Assembly (NCBI GenBank): GCA_002238525.1
Contig: MPMN01000006.1
Coordinates: 1 to 64,000 of the forward strand
Direction: 5' to 3'
Origin: Flavobacteriaceae bacterium bin25
GTDB lineage: Bacteria; Bacteroidota; Bacteroidia; Flavobacteriales; Flavobacteriaceae
DNA: 64,000 nt
Part shown: piece after piece, positions 57,039 through 64,000 of the stretch
Layout: each line of letters starts with the position of its first letter
Position numbering within the stretch: position 1 is the stretch's first letter
Translations under genes and position numbers: made by a program
The notes under the pieces: model-generated
Told to the model about the DNA's origin: nothing
Database searches by the model: none
What the model saw: the letters and a program-made list of their open reading frames with translations, nothing else

Positions 57039-58226
57039 TTGATAACTACTATGAAACATATCATCCTATATATTTTAGCATTTTGGGTCATCCTAGCGGG
57101 ATGCAACCAAAGAAAATCCCAAGCCTCAGAAGAAGAATCAATGGCCACATCCAGTATTGATTCTCTAAAATTACAAAGAGACATCTATGTGAACCAGATT
57201 GCAAAACTGAACGAAAAATTAACCGAAATCAATCAATTGATAGAAATAAATGACAAAAACCAAAAACTACCATTGATTTCGGCTTATGAAGTTGAGAGAT
57301 CCAGTTTTTCCCACACAATTGAAGTGCAAGGAGATATAAAAACCAGACAAAGCCTGGAACTTTATCCCGAGATTTCAGGGAAGCTCCTAAATGTCGTGGT
57401 TCAAGAAGGTCAAGCTGTAACCAAGGGATCTGTACTAGCTATAATTGATGATGGAGGGATTGAACAGCAACTAAAAACGGCTCGATTGCAGCTAGAACTT
57501 GCCCAGACCACTTTTGAACGTACTGAGCGATTATGGAATCAACAAATCGGGTCTGAACTCAATTACTTGGAAGCTAAAACCCAATTTGAATCCCAAAAAC
57601 AGCTGGTAAACCAGCTGGAAAATCAACTGCGGAAAACCAAAGTAACAGCTCCCTTTTCAGGTATTATCGACGAGCTGATTTCTAATCAAGGGTCTTATGT
57701 ATCCCCAGGAATGACACCCATTTTAAGGCTGGTCAATCTAAATTCTATGTACGTTGAAGCCGATATTCCTGAAACCTATTTACTTTCTGTCGTTCCAGGA
57801 AGTCAAGCCCTTGTCCAAATTGACATGATTGGTCAAGAAATAAAAACTATATTGAGGCAAACGGGCGATTTTATCAACCCCAACAACAGAACCTTTAGGG
57901 TGGAAGCCCCTTTGAAAAACCCCGAGGGCCTCATTAAGCCAAATCTGACGGCTAAACTGATTGTCACTGATTATAATAATCCCGAGGCTTTACCTATACC
58001 TCTTCGGCTGATACAAGAAGATGCCCAGGGAAATACCTATGTGCATCGATTGGCACCAACCGACGAACCCGATGTTTTTATTACCCAGAGAATTTATATT
58101 GAGTTGGGTATCCGAAGTGGATATTATACTGAGGTTATCAGTGGACTAAATTCTGCTGATTTGTTGGTGGACGAAGGTTCGGCGCTTGTGGAAGATCAAC
58201 AGAAAGTCCAACTACTGGGCGGCTGA
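57039..58226 (+). CDS. RND efflux periplasmic adaptor (HlyD/MFP family)
   Basis: Bridges the inner-membrane RND pump and TolC. The ORF starts at ATT/ATG near 57039; the ATG at 57051 (MKHIILYILAFWVILAGC) fits a lipoprotein signal. A coiled coil (about 30-70) is followed by the biotinyl-lipoyl half-motifs QGDIKTRQSLELYPEISGKL and GQAVTKGSVLAIIDDGG, a hairpin, then KVTAPFSGIIDELISNQGSY and the beta-barrel domain. It lies between tolC and the RND gene with 13 bp to the latter. Confidence 0.9.
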   Translation: MITTMKHIILYILAFWVILAGCNQRKSQASEEESMATSSIDSLKLQRDIYVNQIAKLNEKLTEINQLIEINDKNQKLPLISAYEVERSSFSHTIEVQGDIKTRQSLELYPEISGKLLNVVVQEGQAVTKGSVLAIIDDGGIEQQLKTARLQLELAQTTFERTERLWNQQIGSELNYLEAKTQFESQKQLVNQLENQLRKTKVTAPFSGIIDELISNQGSYVSPGMTPILRLVNLNSMYVEADIPETYLLSVVPGSQALVQIDMIGQEIKTILRQTGDFINPNNRTFRVEAPLKNPEGLIKPNLTAKLIVTDYNNPEALPIPLRLIQEDAQGNTYVHRLAPTDEPDVFITQRIYIELGIRSGYYTEVISGLNSADLLVDEGSALVEDQQKVQLLGG

Positions 58227-58239
58227 TTAAAGCAATTCT

Positions 58240-61200
58240 ATGAGTGATAAAAAAATTTATAAAGAATTTAAACCCTCAAGCTGGGCCATAGATCACAGAG
58301 TAGTGATCTATGTGATTATGGCTATTTTCTTCATTCTGGGTGTGACCTCATATTTGAATATGCCCCGAGAGAGTTTTCCCGAAATAAACGACACCCAAAT
58401 TTTCGTTACAACGGTATATCCCGGAAATACAGCCGAGGATATGGAAAGACTAGTTACCAACCCCCTGGAAGAAGAAATAAAGGGAATGTCAAATTTGGTC
58501 CAAATCAATTCGATTTCTTCAGAAGATTTTGCCATAGTAATCATCGAAGTGGATGAGGATATCCCTATATATAGGGCAAAGCAAGAAGTGACTGATTTGG
58601 TCAATTCTGTCAAATCTAGTGCTGATTGGCCAGTATTCAATAATGCCAAATTAGAACCTAACATATTTGAGTTGGATTTTGCTGAAATGATGCCTATGCT
58701 CAATATCAGCATGATCGGCGACTATCCCATTGAAAATCTAAAGGAATATGCTGAGCGTTTGCAATCAGCTATTGAAGATTTACCCCAGATAAAGGAGGTT
58801 GATATAAGGGGAATTCAAGAATTTGAAGTAAAAGTAGCTCTCGATTTGTACAAGATGACTTCTTCCGGAGTTGCTTTTGCCGATGTCATCAATGCCATAT
58901 CAGATGAAAATTCGACCATGTCAGCAGGTAATATAGAAATTGATGGCCAGAGAAGAAATGTTCGGATTCTGGGTGAAATTGAAGAACCAAAAGACTTAGA
59001 GGATTTCGTAGTTAAAAATGATCAAGGAGATGCCGTTTATTTAAGAGATATCGCCACGGTGACTTTTGAAGAAAAAGAGGCTACCTCTTATGCCAGAACA
59101 ATGGGGGAAAAGACGGTTCTACTAGATGTAGTCAAAAGAGGAGGTGAAAATTTGATTAACGCAGCAGAAGATATAAGGCAAATTGTGGCCAATACCGATG
59201 AGCTGCAAATCCCCGGTGATATAGGAATTACTATCACAAATGATACCTCAACCATAACAGTAAACCAAGTAAATGACCTGATCAATAACATCATTTTCGG
59301 AGTAATTCTGGTAGTTACAGTGTTGATGTTTTTTATCGGTTTTAGAAATGCTCTTTTTGTAGGATTTGCTATACCCATGTCAATGTTTATGGCCATTATG
59401 CTTCTGTCTGCATTCGGTTTTACCCTCAATACCATGGTTTTGTTCGGCTTGGTAATGGGACTAGGAATGTTGGTAGACAATGGAATAGTGGTGGTTGAAA
59501 ATGTTTACCGATTGATGGAAAAAGAAGGTATGTCCCGAGTCAAAGCTGCTAAAAGAGGAATCGGAGAAATAGCCACCCCAATAATTGTTTCAACTGCCAC
59601 AACCTTGGCAGCTTTTGCACCCTTGGGTGCGTGGCCCGGTTTGATGGGCGAATTCATGATTTATTTCCCCATAACACTCTCAGTTGTGTTGGGCTCTTCC
59701 TTGATTGTCGCTATCTTTTTTAATTCCATGCTGGTTTCTCAGTTCATGAATGTTCAAGAGCGGACTATTTCTAATAGATCACTTTGGAGATTAACTGCTA
59801 TTATGGGTGGATTGGGTTTGTTATTGGTATTTAACAGAGGAATAATACGAGGACTTGGAACAATTATGATAATCGTTCCCATTTTATTTTGGGCATATAA
59901 ATATGTAATAAAAGACTGGTCACTTCGGTTTCAGAAAATTTTTCTTAACAAAGTAGAAGCCAATTATCGTAAATTCTTGAGCTATGTATTGAAAGGATAT
60001 AGACCAGGCTTGTTTTTGACCGGCACCTTTCTTCTGCTATTGAGTTCTTTCGTTTTGATGGGAATTTTTCCCCCAAAAACAGAGTTTTTTCCAGAAAATC
60101 AACCAAATCAAATCATTCTATATATTGAATATCCTGAAGGAACCGCAATTGATAAAACAGATAGGATAACCCGACTGATAGAACAGGAGGTCTATAAAAT
60201 TGTCAACTTATCTAAATACAACGATGGGGATCACAATTTTATGGTCGAAACTGGAGTAACTCAAGTTGGGGAAGGCGCTGGAAATCCAACCACTGATTCC
60301 GGAGCTCAGAATGCCATGCCCCACAAGGGCAAAATCACCATTACTCTGAGAGAATTTAAATACAGAAGAGGAAATTCAAGCGAGTTAATGCGAAAAGAAA
60401 TCCAAGAAGCAGTAGCGGGAAAATTCCCTGGCGTGGCTATCTCAGTTGAAAAAGATGCCAATGGGCCTCCAACAGGGTATCCTATTACCATAGAAATAAA
60501 AGGAGAAGACTATCTGGAGCTCATTGAGGTTGCAGAAAAAATGAAGGACTATCTCAATAGGGTCAATATTGCCGGAGTTGAAGAATTAAAAATTGATGTC
60601 AGCAGATACAAACAAACCGATCAGATAGTGATTGATCGAAAAAAAGCAGGACAGCTTGGAGTTAATGCTGGACAAATCGGTTTTGTAATGCGAACTGCTC
60701 TCTTTGGTTCAAAGGCCGGAGTCTACAAGACAAGGGGAGATGATTACGATATCAATGTTCGCCTTCATGATCAGTATCGCTATGATAAAAATGCCTTATT
60801 GAATCAGAACATTATCCTGAACGAAGGAGGGCAGACCAAAGAAATTCCTATTTCTTCACTGGTAAAAGTAGAAAGCGAAAATACCTTCAGTTCCATCAAA
60901 CACCGTAAACTTGATCGGGTGGTGACGCTATATTCTCCTGTTTTAGCTGGTTTTAACGGCAATGCGGTATTATCAGAAGTTCAACAGGCACTTCAACATT
61001 TTGAACTTCCCGAAAAGGTGACCTTTGACTATGCCGGTGAACAAGAAGACCAGCAAGAAAACATGGCGTTTTTATCTACAGCACTATTTTTTGGATTGGC
61101 ACTAATACTACTGTTATTGGTGTTTCAATTCAATTCAATATCCAAGCCTATTATTATTCTGCTGACCATTTTACTGAGCTTTACAGGCGTTTTTTTTGGT

Positions 61201-61713
61201 TTGTTGATTTTTGAAATGCCTTTTGTCATTCTGATGACCATGTTGGGCATCATTTCCCTTGCTGGAATTGTAGTTAATAACAGTGTTGTGTTAATTGATT
61301 ATACCCAATTGTTGATCAATAGAGATAAAAAGATTAATGATATAAAAGGTGTATTACCTATTAACCGGGCCATAGATGCAGTTGTTGATGGAGGAACCGC
61401 CCGGCTTAGACCCGTATTGTTAACTGCTATAACCACTATCTTGGGATTAGTACCACTAGCCATTGGTTTAAACATCAACTTTTTCACTCTTTTGACTCAG
61501 TGGAACCCCAATGTGTATGTTGGAGGTGATAACGTTATTTTCTGGGGTCCGCTAGCATGGACAGTGATTTTTGGGTTATCATTTGCAACCTTTTTGACTT
61601 TGGTTATCGTGCCAGCTACCTTTACCATTATTTATCGAATCAAAATCCGTGTCAAGAGGTATTTTGCTCGAGGTCAAAGAGAAAATTTAGTCTTGGATGA
61701 GTCAGCCAAGTAA
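58240..61713 (+). CDS. RND-family efflux transporter (AcrB/MdtB type)
   Basis: A proton-driven inner-membrane pump that exports drugs or other toxic compounds. The 1157-residue protein has the N-terminal membrane helix and SFPEINDTQIFVTTVYPGNT, two large periplasmic loops and twelve expected membrane segments. The segment containing GLVMGLGMLVDNGIVVVENV near residue 405-425 carries the Asp used for proton relay; GIVVNNSVVLIDYTQLL is its C-terminal counterpart. It is about 100 residues longer than typical AcrB, mostly through an added hydrophobic segment near 510-560. Its 3' end overlaps aspS by 17 bp. Confidence 0.93.
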   Translation: MSDKKIYKEFKPSSWAIDHRVVIYVIMAIFFILGVTSYLNMPRESFPEINDTQIFVTTVYPGNTAEDMERLVTNPLEEEIKGMSNLVQINSISSEDFAIVIIEVDEDIPIYRAKQEVTDLVNSVKSSADWPVFNNAKLEPNIFELDFAEMMPMLNISMIGDYPIENLKEYAERLQSAIEDLPQIKEVDIRGIQEFEVKVALDLYKMTSSGVAFADVINAISDENSTMSAGNIEIDGQRRNVRILGEIEEPKDLEDFVVKNDQGDAVYLRDIATVTFEEKEATSYARTMGEKTVLLDVVKRGGENLINAAEDIRQIVANTDELQIPGDIGITITNDTSTITVNQVNDLINNIIFGVILVVTVLMFFIGFRNALFVGFAIPMSMFMAIMLLSAFGFTLNTMVLFGLVMGLGMLVDNGIVVVENVYRLMEKEGMSRVKAAKRGIGEIATPIIVSTATTLAAFAPLGAWPGLMGEFMIYFPITLSVVLGSSLIVAIFFNSMLVSQFMNVQERTISNRSLWRLTAIMGGLGLLLVFNRGIIRGLGTIMIIVPILFWAYKYVIKDWSLRFQKIFLNKVEANYRKFLSYVLKGYRPGLFLTGTFLLLLSSFVLMGIFPPKTEFFPENQPNQIILYIEYPEGTAIDKTDRITRLIEQEVYKIVNLSKYNDGDHNFMVETGVTQVGEGAGNPTTDSGAQNAMPHKGKITITLREFKYRRGNSSELMRKEIQEAVAGKFPGVAISVEKDANGPPTGYPITIEIKGEDYLELIEVAEKMKDYLNRVNIAGVEELKIDVSRYKQTDQIVIDRKKAGQLGVNAGQIGFVMRTALFGSKAGVYKTRGDDYDINVRLHDQYRYDKNALLNQNIILNEGGQTKEIPISSLVKVESENTFSSIKHRKLDRVVTLYSPVLAGFNGNAVLSEVQQALQHFELPEKVTFDYAGEQEDQQENMAFLSTALFFGLALILLLLVFQFNSISKPIIILLTILLSFTGVFFGLLIFEMPFVILMTMLGIISLAGIVVNNSVVLIDYTQLLINRDKKINDIKGVLPINRAIDAVVDGGTARLRPVLLTAITTILGLVPLAIGLNINFFTLLTQWNPNVYVGGDNVIFWGPLAWTVIFGLSFATFLTLVIVPATFTIIYRIKIRVKRYFARGQRENLVLDESAK

Positions 61714-63445
61714 ATACCGAACCCACCATTGCGGAAGATTAAACACATGCCATATTGGCCAGCGAGTGTTATTATGTGGCTGGGTACATCGTATCAGAGA
61801 TAAAGGATTTATCACTTGGATAGAACTCAGAGATTTTTATGGGATAGTACAATTGGTGTTTGATCAAGAACGTACCGCAAAAAAAACCTATAAAGAAATC
61901 AAATACCTCAATAGAGAAGATGTAATTCAGATAGAGGGAATGGTGCTGAAAAGAGAATCGGCCAATCGATCAATTCCTTCCGGAGAAGTCGAAGTATTGG
62001 TCGAAACTATTAGTCTATTAAACAAATCTTCGCCGCCACCTTTTACAATAGAAAAGCAAACCGATGGAGGTCCTGAACTGAGGATGCAATACCGTTATTT
62101 GGATATACGTCGTCAGCCTATAAGGGATAATTTGGTTTTCAGACATCAACTGGTTCAATCCATTAGGGAGTTTTTGTGGAAAAATGAGTACTTAGAAATA
62201 GAAACCCCTTTTTTGATCAAATCGACCCCCGAGGGGGCAAGAGATTTCATCGTTTCATCCTACATGAATAAAGGCCAGCACTATGCCCTTCCTCAGTCTC
62301 CTCAAACTCTCAAGCAATTATTGATGATCGGAGGGATTGACAAGTATTTTCAGATTGTCAAATGCTTTCGGGACGAGGATTTAAGAGCCGATAGACAACC
62401 TGAGTTCACCCAATTAGATTGTGAACTTTCATTTGCTAGTCAGCATGAAATCATGGAACAATTCGAGAGATTGCTGGGGCATTTGCTTGAAAAGTTCACA
62501 GACTATAGACTACGACCATTCCAAAGATTAACATATGATCAAGCCATAAATAATTATGGAACAGACAAGCCCGATTTGCGATTTGGAATGAAACTTGCAG
62601 ATTTTACTCAATTGACTAGGAGTAGTGGCTTTGCGGTTTTTGATAGCCAAGAAACTGTCGCTGGGTTTAGTGTTCAAAATGGTTCTGGAACTAGTCGAAA
62701 AACAATTGATGAATGGACGCGATGGATTAAGCGTCCCCAAATAGGGGCCAAGGGTTTAGTCTGGGTTTCTCAAGATTTAAATGGGGAATTTCGATCTTCA
62801 GTTTCAAAATTTTTTGGTCTTCGGGATTTTTCTGCTTGGTTTGAAAAGGCTCAAGGTTCCAAAGGAGATCTTTTGTTGATGATTTCTGGAAGAAAAAATG
62901 ATGTTTATTATCAGCTGGGGAAATTGAGAATTGAGATTGCCAATCATCTCCAATTGATTGATCCCAATTTATTTGTACCACTTTGGGTTACTGATTTTCC
63001 TTTGTTTGAGTGGGATGATCAAGAGAATAAATACTCTCCGATGCACCATCCTTTTACAGCACCTATGGAGAAAGATTTGAGTTATCTCCAAAACGATCCG
63101 TTAAAAGTTCGGGCACAATCTTATGATTTGGTACTCAATGGAAATGAAATAGGTGGGGGTTCGGTTCGAATTTTGGATGCTGGGTTACAGCTAAAAATTT
63201 TAAACCTTTTGAATTTTACTGAATCAGATGCACAAGATCGATTTGGATTCCTTCTAGATGCTCTTAAATATGGAGCCCCTCCACATGGAGGCATAGCCTG
63301 GGGGATAGATAGGTTGGCTGCGGTGCTTAAGGGAAAAGAATCTATTAGAGACTTTATTGCATTCCCAAAAAATAATAGAGCTCGTGATTTGATGATGGGA
63401 GCACCGTCAGCTCTCACTGCAAAACAACTGAAAGAACTCCAATAA
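61697..63445 (+). CDS. aspS: Aspartyl-tRNA synthetase
   Basis: Charges tRNA-Asp with aspartate. The 582-residue protein is of bacterial type: an N-terminal OB-fold anticodon domain (GWVHRIRDKGFITWIELRD), class II motif 1 around FLWKNEYLEIETPFL, motif 2 CFRDEDLRADRQPEFTQLDC, the bacterial GAD insertion (about 290-410) and motif 3 GGIAWGIDRLAAVL. It overlaps the RND gene by 17 bp, so an essential gene is transcribed with an efflux operon. Confidence 0.97.
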   Translation: MSQPSKYRTHHCGRLNTCHIGQRVLLCGWVHRIRDKGFITWIELRDFYGIVQLVFDQERTAKKTYKEIKYLNREDVIQIEGMVLKRESANRSIPSGEVEVLVETISLLNKSSPPPFTIEKQTDGGPELRMQYRYLDIRRQPIRDNLVFRHQLVQSIREFLWKNEYLEIETPFLIKSTPEGARDFIVSSYMNKGQHYALPQSPQTLKQLLMIGGIDKYFQIVKCFRDEDLRADRQPEFTQLDCELSFASQHEIMEQFERLLGHLLEKFTDYRLRPFQRLTYDQAINNYGTDKPDLRFGMKLADFTQLTRSSGFAVFDSQETVAGFSVQNGSGTSRKTIDEWTRWIKRPQIGAKGLVWVSQDLNGEFRSSVSKFFGLRDFSAWFEKAQGSKGDLLLMISGRKNDVYYQLGKLRIEIANHLQLIDPNLFVPLWVTDFPLFEWDDQENKYSPMHHPFTAPMEKDLSYLQNDPLKVRAQSYDLVLNGNEIGGGSVRILDAGLQLKILNLLNFTESDAQDRFGFLLDALKYGAPPHGGIAWGIDRLAAVLKGKESIRDFIAFPKNNRARDLMMGAPSALTAKQLKELQ

Positions 63446-63462
63446 CTCTTGTTATCTGATTC

Positions 63463-63720
63463 GTGTTTGCTCTTCGTCAAAAAATTATAAAGTATTTATT
63501 TTTTGTTGTCCTTTTAGGTTTAATCGTGGGTTTTATTTTAATCAACAGAGGAAATTCTGCTGGTTCTCTGGTCGTGGGATTTTCAGTATTAGTCAAAGTA
63601 TTTGTCTTGATGCCTATTTTTTTATATCATCGGTGGAATGGAAAAAAACTTAAGGACTACACCTTGACCAAAGAGAATTTTGATAAAATGCGCAAGTATT
63701 CTAAGGAAAATAAATTTTGA
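63463..63720 (+). CDS. Small membrane protein of unknown function
   Basis: An 85-residue protein with two predicted membrane helices (YLFFVVLLGLIVGFILIN and VGFSVLVKVFVLMPIFLY) and a basic C-terminus (KENFDKMRKYSKENKF). The start appears to be GTG at 63463. It follows aspS by 17 bp and ends 105 bp before a strong terminator, so it is probably the last gene of the operon. No family recognised. Confidence 0.65.
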   Translation: MFALRQKIIKYLFFVVLLGLIVGFILINRGNSAGSLVVGFSVLVKVFVLMPIFLYHRWNGKKLKDYTLTKENFDKMRKYSKENKF

Positions 63721-63824
63721 AGCGTAGGGCTATACAACCAAACATAGGACCAATCAACTTTTTAAATTAGTTCATGATTTTGGGATTGAAAAGCACAAAT
63801 TGCGCAATCGCTTAATCTAGGTGG

Positions 63825-63863
63825 CTCTAATCGCTTTATTGTGGATTAGAGGCGGTTTTTTTT
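63825..63863 (+). terminator. Intrinsic terminator after the aspS operon
   Basis: The stem CTCTAATC (63825-63832) / GATTAGAG (63844-63851) with an 11-base loop is followed by GCGG and a run of eight T (63856-63863). It closes the plus-strand operon and abuts the stop of the minus-strand gene. Confidence 0.8.
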
Positions 63864-64000
63864 ACCCGCGACTATATGCATTTTGCTTTTTAAAAGCAAA
63901 ATACTCATTTTTACGCTTCATAGTCGGTTGCCCGGGACCGCCTTTGGCAATCTTAGGTCTTATACAAACTCCACGTACATATTGAATGTCCCCTATCCCG
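63862..64000 (-). CDS. C-terminal end of an unidentified protein (partial)
   Basis: A minus-strand frame runs in from the window edge and ends at the TAA at 63862-63864. It gives GIGDIQYVRGVCIRPKIAKG, then GPGQPTMKRKNEYFAFKKQN and AYSRG. The basic, glycine-rich composition and uninterrupted frame suggest a real C-terminus, and the position, convergent with the aspS operon across a terminator, is normal. I do not recognise the family; only 45 codons are visible. Confidence 0.45.
   Translation of the reverse strand, partial: GIGDIQYVRGVCIRPKIAKGGPGQPTMKRKNEYFAFKKQNAYSRG

Noticed and set aside
1..64000. tRNA, rRNA or riboswitch genes
   Set aside because: I looked for cloverleaf-like arms with CCA-type ends and for conserved riboswitch cores in the gaps and saw none; a covariance-model scan would be needed to exclude them.

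Overview
The window comes from an AT-rich member of the Bacteroidota, probably of the order Cytophagales. The phylum is indicated by the SusC/SusD pair, the one-protein hybrid two-component regulator, the SufE-SufT-DUF2480 gene run, CRTAC1/UnbV-type VCBS lipoproteins and TAnnTTTG promoter elements. The order is my inference.

Layout. Bases 1-7324 are an accessory zone of insertion-sequence debris around a DpnII-type (GATC) restriction-modification operon (1945-4503, minus) and an AbiEii-type nucleotidyltransferase toxin with its partner (6136-7324, minus). Bases 7671-12878 carry sufA-sufB-sufC-sufD-sufS. The genes that normally follow, sufE, sufT and DUF2480, lie at 38679-39969, so about 25.8 kb separates the two halves of the iron-sulfur assembly locus. 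Those 25.8 kb hold: a two-gene candidate defence module (13551-18265: an Mrr-like nuclease fused to a STAND-type NTPase, overlapped by a protein with a HEPN-like RNxxxH motif); a glycan-utilisation locus on the minus strand (19791-38321: SusD, SusC, a Big_2/GEVED lipoprotein, a hybrid two-component regulator, a GH123-like enzyme and a DUF5107-TPR protein); and decayed IS1634, IS630-like and conjugative-transfer remnants.

From 39970 to 48447 come a glycosyltransferase, a PhyH dioxygenase with a large VCBS/UnbV lipoprotein, a lycopene cyclase and a convergent polyprenyl diphosphate synthase. Bases 48448-49825 are more IS1634 debris. Bases 49826-54592 encode one giant lipoprotein with InlB-type repeats, about 27 BspA/DUF285 repeats in four blocks, and a C-terminal zincin metallopeptidase motif. 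Bases 55665-63720 carry a TolC-MFP-RND efflux operon that runs into aspS and a small membrane protein, ending at a clear terminator.

Mobile structure. Four repeat families explain most non-coding DNA: (1) IS1634-type copies and internally deleted derivatives with ends like AACCTGACTTTCG; (2) IS256-type ends around the restriction-modification operon; (3) an unclassified element with CGCAAGTTTGTCAAAA ends; (4) a 105-bp MITE-like element in two copies that differ by one base, each flanked by TTA/TAA, with one insertion breaking an IS5 transposase relic and the other interrupting a long direct repeat whose second copy, at 34.7 kb, is an empty site.

The best candidate for an undescribed system is the Mrr-STAND/HEPN pair. 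All functional calls were made by reading protein motifs; no database search was possible.
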